Origin: Bog-756 sp963701325
GTDB lineage: Bacteria > Actinomycetota > Acidimicrobiia > Acidimicrobiales > RAAP-2
NCBI GenBank assembly: GCA_963701325.1
Contig: OY969604.1
Location: 62,001 to 126,000, forward strand
DNA length: 64,000 nucleotides
Reading direction: 5' to 3'
Shown here in pieces: positions 25,854 through 33,455 of this stretch. Positions within the stretch are counted from its first letter, which is position 1. The number at the start of each line of letters is the position of its first letter. The notes under the pieces were generated by a model. The model was not told where the DNA came from. It saw only the letters and a list, made by a program, of their open reading frames with translations, and did no database searches. Both the position numbers and the translations under genes were made by a program.

Positions 25854-26767
25854 CGGTCGGCCGCCGTCCGCTCGCCGTCGGCCCACGGGAGCTCGTCGAC
25901 CCCGTCCCGCTCGATGAGGTCCCAGATGGCGCGGCGCTCCCCGTCGGTGCCGACCTGTTCGACATGGTCGAGGGCCGCCTGCACCAGTGTGCGGGTGAAG
26001 TGGTGGCCGACCAGGGTGTTGACTGCCGGGAGCAGCTCGGCGTAGGCCTGCAGCAGCCGCTCGACCGGCGCACCCGCCGAGGTGCGGTCCGCGTCGCGCG
26101 GTGTCGCCGGACGCACGTCCGGACCCGGATCGCCACCCGCGCGGAGCGGGTCGCGCACGAAGCGCGAGAACAGGTCGACCGCCCTCCGTGCGACGGTCTC
26201 GGTGGCCTCGTGGTGGAGGCGGGCGAGATCGAGCAGATCGGGGAGGGGGATGCCCCACTCGAGCAGGAGCAGCGCGGCGCTCGCCGCCGCCACGTCCTCC
26301 TCCGTGTAGCGCTCGAGGCCGGCGACCCGACGGGGAATCAGCAGCTTCTGGGCCTCGACGGCCTTGAGCAGGGCCAGCGGGATCCCGGTCTCCGCTGCGA
26401 GCTCGACCAGCGTGTAGGTCGGGGGCTCCTCGGGGGCGGTGCCACCCGCTCGGACCGGGTCGGGTACCTCGCCTGGTGTTCCGCCGCTCCACTCGGGCCC
26501 CGGGCGGGGAAGTCCCGAGAGCTCGCCGAGCAGCGCCTCGTCGGCCGCGTCGAGCTCCCCGGAGACCAGGCGGGCGATGGTGGCGAGGGTGAAGCCGCGC
26601 TCCTGGAGGGCCCGGATCCGGGCAAGTCGTGCCAGGTGGACGTCGTCGTACCAGGCGATCCGGCCCTCGCGTCGCGGTGGGTCGAGGAGGCCCTTGCTCT
26701 GGTAGTAGCGCACGGTGTCCACCGACACGCCCGAGCGTGCCGAGAGGTGTTCGACCCGCATCTCCAT
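25850..26767 (-). CDS. MerR-family transcriptional regulator with two winged-helix domains
   Basis: 305 residues. The N domain is a classical MerR DNA-binding domain (HLSARSGVSVDTVRYYQSKGLL, then RIAWYDDVHLARLARIRALQERGF). After an acidic linker a second MerR-like helix-turn-helix appears (YTLVELAAETGIPLALLKAVEAQKLL, with ERYTEEDV). The C-terminal 120 residues are helical and have no cysteine cluster, so metal sensing is unlikely. Stop and menG start overlap. An inverted repeat lies directly before the ATG at 26767, so autoregulation is plausible. An ATG two codons in (26761) is an alternative start. Confidence 0.85.
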   Translation of the reverse strand: MEMRVEHLSARSGVSVDTVRYYQSKGLLDPPRREGRIAWYDDVHLARLARIRALQERGFTLATIARLVSGELDAADEALLGELSGLPRPGPEWSGGTPGEVPDPVRAGGTAPEEPPTYTLVELAAETGIPLALLKAVEAQKLLIPRRVAGLERYTEEDVAAASAALLLLEWGIPLPDLLDLARLHHEATETVARRAVDLFSRFVRDPLRAGGDPGPDVRPATPRDADRTSAGAPVERLLQAYAELLPAVNTLVGHHFTRTLVQAALDHVEQVGTDGERRAIWDLIERDGVDELPWADGERTAADR

Positions 26768-26790
26768 GCACCCACTCTAGGAGTGCATGC
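26767..26790. promoter_or_regulatory. Inverted repeat, candidate operator of the MerR-type gene
   Basis: A dyad with perfect inner arms CACTC and GAGTG around a TAG centre (26773-26785), extended with two mismatches to TGCA on each side. It lies between the -10 box and the start codon of the MerR-family gene. Operator function is an inference. Confidence 0.35.
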
Positions 26791-26794
26791 TCGC

Positions 26795-26800
26795 ATTGTA
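26795..26800 (-). promoter_or_regulatory. TACAAT -10 box for the MerR-menG-menF unit
   Basis: TACAAT reads on the minus strand 27 nt before the regulator ATG. The expected transcription start would fall inside the inverted repeat at 26767-26790. Confidence 0.4.
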
Positions 26801-26839
26801 CGAGTCACCGGCCGCTCGACCAGCTGGCCAGGGAGTTCG

Positions 26840-27295
26840 TCAGGCGTAGTAGCGGTAGACCACCTGGGCCACGCAGCTCGGCTTCGACGAGCCCTCGGTT
26901 TCGAAGGTGAGGTCGATGACCACCTGGACCCCGTCGGCGACGACGTCCACCTCTGCGATGACCGCCCCCATCCGGAGGTTGCTCCCGACTGGCACCGGCG
27001 AGGGGAAGCGCACCTTGTTGCAGCCGTAGTTGACGCCGAACGAGGTGCCTTCGACGGTCAGGACCTCGCCGAGGAGCACCGGGGCGAGCGAAAGGGTGAG
27101 GTACCCGTGGGCGATGGTCCGGCCGAACGGACCGGTCTTGGCACGCTCGGGGTCCACGTGGATCCACTGGTGGTCGCCGGTCGCGTCGGCGAACCGGTCG
27201 ACCTGGTCCTGGTCGACACGGTGCCATCCGGTGTAGCCGAGATGGGTGCCGATGAGCGGCTTGAATCCGTCGATCCCCTGCACGGTGGTTGCCAT
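26840..27295 (-). CDS. MaoC-family (R)-hydratase / dehydratase
   Basis: 151 residues with a single hot-dog fold. The hydratase motif is clear: DATGDHQWIHVDPERA, containing the catalytic Asp and His, followed by GPFGRTIAHGYLTLSLAP. Members hydrate or dehydrate enoyl-CoA or related thioesters. A glycine-rich NYGCNKVRFPSPVPVGS block matches the nodulation protein N type of MaoC. The start ATG follows a TACAGT box by 7 nt. Substrate unknown; it ends 72 bp before the MerR-menG-menF unit and has its own promoter. Confidence 0.83.
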   Translation of the reverse strand: MATTVQGIDGFKPLIGTHLGYTGWHRVDQDQVDRFADATGDHQWIHVDPERAKTGPFGRTIAHGYLTLSLAPVLLGEVLTVEGTSFGVNYGCNKVRFPSPVPVGSNLRMGAVIAEVDVVADGVQVVIDLTFETEGSSKPSCVAQVVYRYYA

Positions 27296-27302
27296 GGCCC
27301 CG

Positions 27303-27308
27303 ACTGTA
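27303..27308 (-). promoter_or_regulatory. TACAGT -10 box before the MaoC gene
   Basis: On the minus strand the hexamer ends 7 nt before the ATG at 27295, a leaderless layout. Confidence 0.45.
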
Positions 27309-27412
27309 CGGGAGCCCGGAGGCGCACGCCCACCCGGGCAGCGGACCGACGAAAGGGAGGTGAGGGTTGCCTGTCGCGCCGGCTGAGCACCGCCTCAGCG
27401 TGGCGTGCTCGT

Positions 27413-27418
27413 TACGAT
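27413..27418 (+). promoter_or_regulatory. TACGAT -10 box before the VIT-family gene
   Basis: The hexamer ends 6 nt before the GTG at 27425 and decides that start; the open frame itself extends far upstream. Confidence 0.5.
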
Positions 27419-27424
27419 CGGGTC

Positions 27425-28117
27425 GTGGCGATCGAGCACAGGCATCGCGATCTGAGGGGTGGTGGCGCGCGGGCCGCCGTCTTCGGGGTCAGCGACGGCC
27501 TCGTCTCCAACCTGGCCCTCATCCTGGGCGTGGCCGGCGCCCACCCGGCGGCGGGGGCGGTCCGACTGGCCGGCCTGGCCGGGCTGGTCGGCGGCGCGTT
27601 CTCGATGGCGGCGGGTGAGTACGTCTCGATGCGGGCGCAGTCCGAGCTCATGGAGCGCGAGCTCGACGTCGAGCGCGAGTCCCTCCGGCACGATCCCGAC
27701 GACGAGCGCCGCGAGCTCGCGGCCATCTACGAGAGCCGTGGTCTCGAGTCCGGCCTCGCCGAGGAGCTCTCGGCCAAGATCATGCGCAACCCGCAACTGG
27801 CCCTCGAGACCCATGCACGCGAGGAACTCGGCTATTCGCCGGGGCAGACCGGCAACCCGGTGCAGGCTGCCCTCTCGTCATTCGTGGCCTTCTCGGTGGG
27901 TGCGTTCATCCCGCTCCTGCCGTGGCTGTTCACCGGCGGCACGGCCGCGATCCTCTGGTCGATCGCCCTCGGCGGCATCGCCTCACTGGCCGTCGGCGCC
28001 GCCCTCTCCATCTTCACCGGCCGGTTCTGGCTGTGGTCGGCCGTCCGCCAGCTGCTCTTCTCGGCCGCCGCGGCCGCCGTGACCTACTCGATCGGGCACC
28101 TCATCGGCTCAGGCTGA
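27425..28117 (+). CDS. VIT/CCC1-family iron or manganese transporter
   Basis: 230 residues of the vacuolar iron transporter family. The first helix carries the signature FGVSDGLVSNLALILGVAGA, the second GGAFSMAAGEYVSMRAQSE. A charged cytoplasmic helix rich in Glu (MERELDVERESLRHDPDDERRELAAIYE) corresponds to the metal-binding domain of VIT1. Three further helices end the protein. It likely moves Fe2+ or Mn2+ out of the cytoplasm. Start GTG 27425 is fixed by the -10 box. Its 3' end overlaps the end of mshD by 9 bp. Confidence 0.88.
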   Translation: MAIEHRHRDLRGGGARAAVFGVSDGLVSNLALILGVAGAHPAAGAVRLAGLAGLVGGAFSMAAGEYVSMRAQSELMERELDVERESLRHDPDDERRELAAIYESRGLESGLAEELSAKIMRNPQLALETHAREELGYSPGQTGNPVQAALSSFVAFSVGAFIPLLPWLFTGGTAAILWSIALGGIASLAVGAALSIFTGRFWLWSAVRQLLFSAAAAAVTYSIGHLIGSG

Positions 28118-29080
28118 GCCGGCCCGTCCGGCGACGACCGCTGTGTACGAACGGTCGACGTGGTCGACGGTGAGTCCCATGGCCCGGTAGAGCGAGACCG
28201 CCGGCAGGTTGGCCGCGTCGACGTAGAGCATGCCGACGGTCAGTCCCTGGGCGGCGAGCCAGTCGAAACCCGCCTGGGTCAGCGCGCGCCCCAGCCGCGG
28301 CCCTGGAGGTCCGGGTCGACACCGATCACGTAGATCTCACCCATCGGGGGATCGGAGGCTGTGTGGATCTTGGTCCAGCACGAACCCGCCATCCGGCCGT
28401 CCTCCTCGAGCACCAGGAATCCGTTCGGGTCGAACCACGGCTCCCGTTCGTGTTCGAGGAGGGTGCTGCGGTCCCAGTGGCCTTGTTCCGGGTGGGTGGC
28501 GAAGGCCCGGTTGTTGACGACGAGCCAGGCGTCCTCGTCCGCGCCGACCCGAAAGGGTCGGGTCCGGATGGCGACCGGGGGCCGACCGGCGCCCGCGGCG
28601 TGCTCGAGGGGGAGGCGGCACCGCATCTGGAGGAGGTCGCGCTCGCGGACGAACCCCCGGGAGACCGCCTGGCGGTCGTCGGCCTCGGAGGCCCGGGTCG
28701 CCCACAGGCGGACGGTTCTGCCGCCCGCGTCGCCCACGGCCTCCAGCGCGAGGTCGATGAGGGCGCCGGCCACCTCGTCCGCCCCGGGTCCGGGCTCGGT
28801 CGCCACCTCGAGCACGTAGGGATCGCCCGCCGACCGCGCTGTCCAGCTGCGCGTAGCCGACCAAGCGACCAGCGGGACCCCGCCTGGCCAGGAGGGCGAG
28901 GAACGGCGGGGGACCGGACGCTCCGGACGGATCGGACGCGACCCGGTCCAAGGCCCGTCGGCGGTCGTCGCTGAGCGGATCGTGACCGGAGGCGGCCCGG
29001 ATGCGGGCCAGCAACTGGCCGACCTCGGTCACCGTCGGCGTGTGGGGCGTGGGGTCGGCGTCCACCTCCACTGCCTCCAT
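28109..29080 (-). CDS. mshD: Mycothiol synthase (acetyl-CoA:Cys-GlcN-Ins acetyltransferase), with two compensating frameshifts
   Basis: Acetylates the cysteinyl ligand in the last step of mycothiol synthesis. Two GNAT domains are visible in three reading frames: MEAVEVDADP... to LVGYAQLDSA; then YVLEVATEPG... to EIYVIGVDPDLQGRG; then LGRALTQAGFDWLAAQG and AANLPAVSLYRAMGL to the stop at 28109. An extra base near 28834 and a missing C near 28293 explain both shifts. Corrected, the length is exactly 324 codons (323 residues), right for MshD. The second GNAT domain with GEIYVIGVDPDLQGRGLG matches the family closely. Start ATG 29080 follows TAGGTT by 7 nt. A true pseudogene is the alternative. Confidence 0.82.
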
Positions 29081-29087
29081 GCCCGAG

Positions 29088-29103
29088 AACCTACCGGTAG
29101 TCT
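29088..29103. promoter_or_regulatory. Overlapping divergent -10 boxes of mshD and nth in a palindrome
   Basis: TAGGTT on the minus strand (29093-29088) lies 7 nt before the mshD ATG. TAGTCT on the plus strand (29098-29103) lies 6 nt before the nth ATG. The shared core CTACCGGTAG (29091-29100) is a perfect 10-bp palindrome that supplies the TA of both boxes. Confidence 0.5.
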
Positions 29104-29109
29104 CCGGCC

Positions 29110-29784
29110 ATGGCCCGACCCCGCACCCCGGCCGGGCGCGCCCGGGTGACCGACGAACGCCTCGGACGGCTCTATCCCGGCACGGCCGTCGAGCTCTGCG
29201 CGCTCGACCATGCCAACGCATTCGAACTGCTGGTGGCGACCATCCTCTCCGCGCAGTGCACCGACGAACGGGTCAACCTCACCACCCCGGCGCTCTTCGC
29301 CCGCTATCCGGACCCGGCCTCGTTGGCCGCCGCCCACGACACCGACGTCGAGGTGCTCATCCGCTCGACCGGGTTCTTCCGCGCAAAGACGCGCAACCTG
29401 ATCGGCATGGCAGGGGCCGTGGTCGCCCGGTTCGACGGAGAGGTGCCGTCCCGGATGGAGGACCTGGTCACCCTGCCGGGTGTCGGCCGCAAGACGGCCA
29501 ACGTGGTCCGGAGCGTCGCGTTCGGGCTCCCCGGCCTCCCGGTCGACACCCACGTCCAACGCGTGAGCCTCCGCCTCGGGCTCACCGAGGAGACCGACCC
29601 GGTCAAGGTCGAGTACGCGCTCAACGCGATGATCCCGCCCCCGAGGCGCGGCGCGTTCAGCCTCCGGGTCATCCTCCACGGCCGGGCCACCTGCAAGGCC
29701 AGATCACCGAGATGCGCGGACTGCGAGCTCGCCGACTTCTGCCCCTCGGCGCCCCGGTTCCTCGTCAATAGTCGCCAGAACTGA
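29110..29784 (+). CDS. nth: Endonuclease III (DNA glycosylase/AP lyase)
   Basis: 224 residues; removes oxidised pyrimidines and nicks abasic sites in base excision repair. The helix-hairpin-helix motif LPGVGRKTANVV contains the catalytic Lys, and VDTHVQRVS holds the catalytic Asp. The C terminus has the 4Fe-4S ligand spacing C-x6-C-x2-C-x5-C (CKARSPRCADCELADFC). The start ATG is set by the upstream -10 box. Confidence 0.95.
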   Translation: MARPRTPAGRARVTDERLGRLYPGTAVELCALDHANAFELLVATILSAQCTDERVNLTTPALFARYPDPASLAAAHDTDVEVLIRSTGFFRAKTRNLIGMAGAVVARFDGEVPSRMEDLVTLPGVGRKTANVVRSVAFGLPGLPVDTHVQRVSLRLGLTEETDPVKVEYALNAMIPPPRRGAFSLRVILHGRATCKARSPRCADCELADFCPSAPRFLVNSRQN

Positions 29785-29785
29785 C

Positions 29786-29990
29786 ATTTTCGAGGAAAAT
29801 CGCTGGGGAGCAGGGATTACGGCCACAGAACCGTCTACCCGGGCGAAATCTGTGAGGGCACAACCGGGTCGGCGACTGGATTTTCCTCCCAAAACATGAT
29901 GATCTGGAGGCCTCGGAACCGGTTCCCGCCAACTGGTTCCGCAGAGCGGAGTTCGGGATCCGCCGCCCGACCCGCTCGCGCGAAGGCACC
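29786..29990. other. Intergenic stretch with short inverted repeats, no gene seen
   Basis: The 3' flank of nth has lower G+C than its surroundings. It holds ATTTTC-gag-GAAAAT (29786-29800) just after the stop and a perfect 12-bp palindrome GGAACCGGTTCC at 29915-29926, with GGTTCC repeated at 29935-29940. Open frames here have no recognisable product. Confidence 0.4.
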
Positions 29991-30006
29991 CTACGGGGTG
30001 CCTTCG
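29981..30006. terminator. Strong hairpin, probable terminator between nth and the small minus-strand gene
   Basis: An 11-bp perfect stem CGAAGGCACCC / GGGTGCCTTCG with a 4-nt loop (TACG). There is no T run. It lies where transcripts from nth and from the 65-aa gene would converge. Confidence 0.6.
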
Positions 30007-30085
30007 CCGCGTGTAGAGGACGGTCGCCCGGGACGAAGGCACCCGGCGCATCGAGGACGGACCGGCCGGGGCCAGGCGGGCGTTG

Positions 30086-30284
30086 CTATCTGCGCCCGAG
30101 GGTCGCGGCCAGGCGGGACAGCCGGCGGTTCGCGTCTGTCGAGGGCGCGTTCGACGGCGAACAGCTCCTTTGCCGTCTCCTCGTCCTTGGCCGACTGCGC
30201 GGCGTCGGCATGCACGGTCACCCGACGGGTCAGCTCGTCGAGCGCGGTGGAGAGCGAGGACAGTTCTGCGGAGCTGGCGGCCAT
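30086..30284 (-). CDS. Small conserved actinobacterial protein of about 65 aa, with one extra base
   Basis: The frame starts MAASSAELSSLSTALDELTRR and runs to ELFAVERALD. One base later (extra base near 30137) a continuation DANRRLSRLAATLGRR ends in a stop at 30086. Joined, it is a 65-residue, charged, all-helical protein. I recognise its general look (SS.L..ALDELTRRV...ELF.VER.L..A.RRL.RL) from small unnamed actinobacterial proteins, but no function is known to me. Without the correction the frame runs on into low-complexity sequence to 29991. Divergent from hisD. Confidence 0.55.
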
Positions 30285-30364
30285 CGGAGGATCATGGCAC
30301 CGCAGGGCCGTGCGCGGACACACCAGCGCGCGTCGCGCCCCCCGGGGGCTTCGACGGGGTCCGG

Positions 30365-30370
30365 TAGCAT
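30365..30370 (+). promoter_or_regulatory. TAGCAT -10 box of the his operon
   Basis: The hexamer ends 9 nt before the hisD ATG at 30380. No ribosome-binding site or leader peptide is seen, so there is no sign of attenuation. Confidence 0.45.
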
Positions 30371-30379
30371 CGTTCGGCT

Positions 30380-31678
30380 ATGGGTCTCCGTCGACTCGAC
30401 CTCCGCGGCATCGCCGGTGGCAAGCGCGCACTCGCGGCCGCCCTGCCGCGTCCGGTGAACGAGCAGGACCGGTCCTCCGAAGCGGTCGCGTCGATCATCG
30501 CCGAGGTGCGAGCCGGGGGTGATGCCGCGCTGCGCGGCCTGACTGCCCGTTTCGACCACGTCGACCTCGACGAGCTCCGGGTCCCGGCGTCGGAGATCCA
30601 GGCCGCGCTCGGGCGGATCCCTCCGGCGCTGCAGGACGCCCTCGACGTCGCGCACGACCGGATCCTCACCTACCACGCCCACGAGGCCGCCGATGCGGCG
30701 GAGGACTACGCCTCGGGTGGCATCACCGTCCGCCACCTGGTACGACCGGTGGGACGGGCAGGCTGCTACGCCCCGGGTGGTCGCGCCCGGTACCCCTCGA
30801 CCGTCCTCATGTGCGCTGTGCCGGCGCACGTGGCCGGTGTCGAGGAGATCGTGCTCTGCGTCCCGCCGGGACCCGACGGGTCGGTCGACGACGCCACCCT
30901 GGCCGCCGCCGCCGTGGCCGGGGTCACCGAGGTCTACCGGGTGGGCGGGGCCCAGGCCATCGCGGCCATGGCCTACGGAACCGAGAGCATCCGGGCCGTC
31001 GACGTGATCGTCGGTCCCGGCAACCGCTATGTGGCAGAGGCCAAGCGGCAGGTCTCGGGGGTCGTCGGGGTGGCCGCGGCATTCGCCGGACCCTCGGAGG
31101 TGGTGGTGATCGCCGGTCCGGAGACGCCGCCCGAGCTGGCCGCCATCGACCTGGTCGTGCAGGCCGAGCACGGTCCCGACGGCCTGGCCTGGCTGATCAC
31201 CTGGTCCGAGGGCGTCGCGGACGCGGTCACGGCACACGTCGACCGGATCGTCGCAGCGTCCCCCCGGCGGGCGGATCTCGAGGCCACACTCGCCAGCGGC
31301 GGGTACGCCGTCCTGGTCGACGGGGCCCGCCAGGCCTGCGCGGTCTCCAATGCAGTGGCCCCCGAACACCTCGAGATCCTGACCGCCGACGCCGGCTCGC
31401 TCCTCGGGCAGATCACCGCGGCCGGAGCCGTGTTCCTCGGCGTGAATGCACCGGCCAGTGTCGGTGACTACGTGGCCGGACCCAACCACGTGCTGCCGAC
31501 CAACCGCACCGCCCGGTTCGCGAGCGCGCTGCGGGTCGACGACTTCCGCAAGCACATCCACGCGGTGAGCCTCGACGACGACGCGCTGTTGACCCTCGGT
31601 CCCCATGTTGTGACCCTCGCCGAGACCGAGGGCCTGCCGTCCCACGCCGAGTCGGTGCGGTTGCGATGGCCGGGGTAG
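30380..31678 (+). CDS. hisD: Histidinol dehydrogenase
   Basis: 432 residues; oxidises histidinol to histidine in two NAD-dependent steps. Typical blocks: VGRAGCYAPGGRARYPSTVLM, VYRVGGAQAIAAMAYGT, DVIVGPGNRYVAEAKRQV, the catalytic region QAEHGPDGLAWLIT, and the zinc-binding end GDYVAGPNHVLPTNRTARF. First gene of a hisDCBHAF run with overlapping or closely spaced starts; hisG and hisE are not in the window. Confidence 0.96.
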   Translation: MGLRRLDLRGIAGGKRALAAALPRPVNEQDRSSEAVASIIAEVRAGGDAALRGLTARFDHVDLDELRVPASEIQAALGRIPPALQDALDVAHDRILTYHAHEAADAAEDYASGGITVRHLVRPVGRAGCYAPGGRARYPSTVLMCAVPAHVAGVEEIVLCVPPGPDGSVDDATLAAAAVAGVTEVYRVGGAQAIAAMAYGTESIRAVDVIVGPGNRYVAEAKRQVSGVVGVAAAFAGPSEVVVIAGPETPPELAAIDLVVQAEHGPDGLAWLITWSEGVADAVTAHVDRIVAASPRRADLEATLASGGYAVLVDGARQACAVSNAVAPEHLEILTADAGSLLGQITAAGAVFLGVNAPASVGDYVAGPNHVLPTNRTARFASALRVDDFRKHIHAVSLDDDALLTLGPHVVTLAETEGLPSHAESVRLRWPG

Positions 31679-32787
31679 GGGAGCCGGCCCCGGCCGGGCC
31701 GGCCGGCCCGGCGCGCCCGCTCCCGACGGTCCGCCCGGACCTCGGCACGCTCGCCGACTACCACTCGGCGCAAGTGGAGGTCGCGGTCCGACTCAACACC
31801 AACGAGTCGCCGATCGGGCCGCCGCCCGGGTGGTACGAGGACCTGGCGGCCGGCATCGCCGGGATCCAGTTCAACCGGTATCCGGACCGCGAGGCCCTTG
31901 CGCTGCGCGCCGCCCTGGCCGAGAGCCACGGGGTCACCCCCGACCGCATCTTCTGCGCCAACGGCTCCAACGAGGTGCTCCAGTGCCTCTTGCTTGCCTA
32001 CGGTGGACCGGGACGCACCGCCGCGCTCTTCGAGCCGACGTACACCCTCCACCGTCACATCGCCCGCATCACCGCCACCGCGGTGGCCGCCGGCGCCCGG
32101 CGCGACGACTTCGCGCTCGACCTCGCAGAGGTACGGCGGGTGATCGCCGAGGCCGACCCGGTGCTGACCTTCCTCTGCTCACCCAACAACCCGACCGGAC
32201 GGGCCGACTCGCCCGAGCAGATCGCCGAGGTGGCCTCCCTCGCCCCCGGACTGCTCGTGGTCGACGAGGCCTACGGGCAATTCGCCCCCTCGTCGGCCCT
32301 CGACCTGCTCCGCGACGGCGGAACGGACGCCGGCCGCACCGTGGTCGTGCGCACCTTCTCCAAGACGTGGTCGATGGCCGGCGCACGGCTCGGCTACCTG
32401 GTTGCCGCACCCGAGGTGGTCCGGGCCTGTGAACTGGTTGCGCTGCCCTACCACCTTGACGCCGCCAAGCAGCTGGCCGGCCGGCTCGCGCTCGAGCACG
32501 TGGCGGAGATGGAGCAGCGGATCGCGCTCATCGCCGAGGAGCGCGGGAGGATTGCCGCGGCGTTCGCCGCCCTTCCCGTCGAGAGCTGGCCCTCGGACGC
32601 CAACTTCCTGCTGTTCCGCCCGACCACCCGGGACGCCCGGGCGGTGTGGTCCGATCTCCTCGAGGCCTCCGTGCTCGTGCGAGACTGTTCTGGCTGGCCG
32701 GGCGTCGAGGGATGCCTGCGGGTGACAGTTGGGCTCCCCGCGGAGAACGACCGCTTCCTGGCCGCGTTGACCGAAAGCCTGCGATGA
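31666..32787 (+). CDS. hisC: Histidinol-phosphate aminotransferase
   Basis: 373 residues, class II PLP aminotransferase. LNTNESPIGPPP, FCANGSNEVLQCLLLAYGG, SPNNPTGRADS, VVDEAYGQFAP and the PLP-binding Lys in RTFSKTWSMAGARLGYLVA are all present. The ATG at 31666 overlaps the hisD end by 13 bp. The N-terminal Pro/Ala/Gly-rich 25 residues are a linker-like extension. Confidence 0.94.
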   Translation: MAGVGEPAPAGPAGPARPLPTVRPDLGTLADYHSAQVEVAVRLNTNESPIGPPPGWYEDLAAGIAGIQFNRYPDREALALRAALAESHGVTPDRIFCANGSNEVLQCLLLAYGGPGRTAALFEPTYTLHRHIARITATAVAAGARRDDFALDLAEVRRVIAEADPVLTFLCSPNNPTGRADSPEQIAEVASLAPGLLVVDEAYGQFAPSSALDLLRDGGTDAGRTVVVRTFSKTWSMAGARLGYLVAAPEVVRACELVALPYHLDAAKQLAGRLALEHVAEMEQRIALIAEERGRIAAAFAALPVESWPSDANFLLFRPTTRDARAVWSDLLEASVLVRDCSGWPGVEGCLRVTVGLPAENDRFLAALTESLR

Positions 32788-33410
32788 GTGCACCCACCCC
32801 CACCCCACCAGTCACCACCCACCGCACGGCGGAGGTCGGACGGTCGACCAAGGAGACCGCCATCGAGGTCCGGATCGACCTCGACGGGACCGGGACCACC
32901 GAGATCTCGACCGGGTTGCCCTTCTTCGACCACATGCTCGGCCAGCTCGGCCGCCACGGCGGGTTCGACCTCACCGTGGAGGCCGAAGGGGACCTCGAAG
33001 TCGATGCCCATCACACAGTCGAGGACGTGGGGATCGCCCTCGGCGAGGTCGTGGCCACCGCACTCGGTGACAAGGCCGGTGTCCGGCGGTTCGCGTCGGT
33101 GTCGGTGCCGCTCGACGAGGCGCTTGTCGAGGTGGCTGTCGATCTCTCGGGCCGCCCCTATCTCGCCTACGACATCGAGTTCGCCCCGGACACCGCGGGC
33201 CTCGGCTCTCCGCCGTTCGACCCCCAGCTGGCCGAGGAGTTCTGGCGGGCGTTCGTCACCGCGGCGAAGATGACCCTCCACGTGCGGTTGCTCTCGGGCA
33301 GGAACACCCACCACATCGTCGAGGCCTCCTTCAAGGCCGTGGCGCGCGCCTTGCGGGATGCCGTGCGCGTCGAGGGCGGGGGCATCCCGTCCACCAAGGG
33401 GTCCCTGTGA
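32784..33410 (+). CDS. hisB: Imidazoleglycerol-phosphate dehydratase
   Basis: 208 residues, monofunctional (no phosphatase domain). The metal-binding motifs FFDHMLGQLGRHGGFD, DAHHTVEDVGI and GRNTHHIVEASFKA are intact, and the end GIPSTKGSL is typical. The ATG overlaps the hisC stop (ATGA). The first 20 residues are a proline/threonine-rich extension. Confidence 0.95.
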   Translation: MSAPTPTPPVTTHRTAEVGRSTKETAIEVRIDLDGTGTTEISTGLPFFDHMLGQLGRHGGFDLTVEAEGDLEVDAHHTVEDVGIALGEVVATALGDKAGVRRFASVSVPLDEALVEVAVDLSGRPYLAYDIEFAPDTAGLGSPPFDPQLAEEFWRAFVTAAKMTLHVRLLSGRNTHHIVEASFKAVARALRDAVRVEGGGIPSTKGSL

Positions 33411-33455
33411 GCGGTCCGGACCGCGCCGGGCGCACCCGATGACCATCCGCCGCCC

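Noticed and set aside
29704..30051. 115-aa minus-strand frame over the end of nth
   Set aside because: It overlaps nth antisense and crosses the terminator hairpin; no homology is recognisable.
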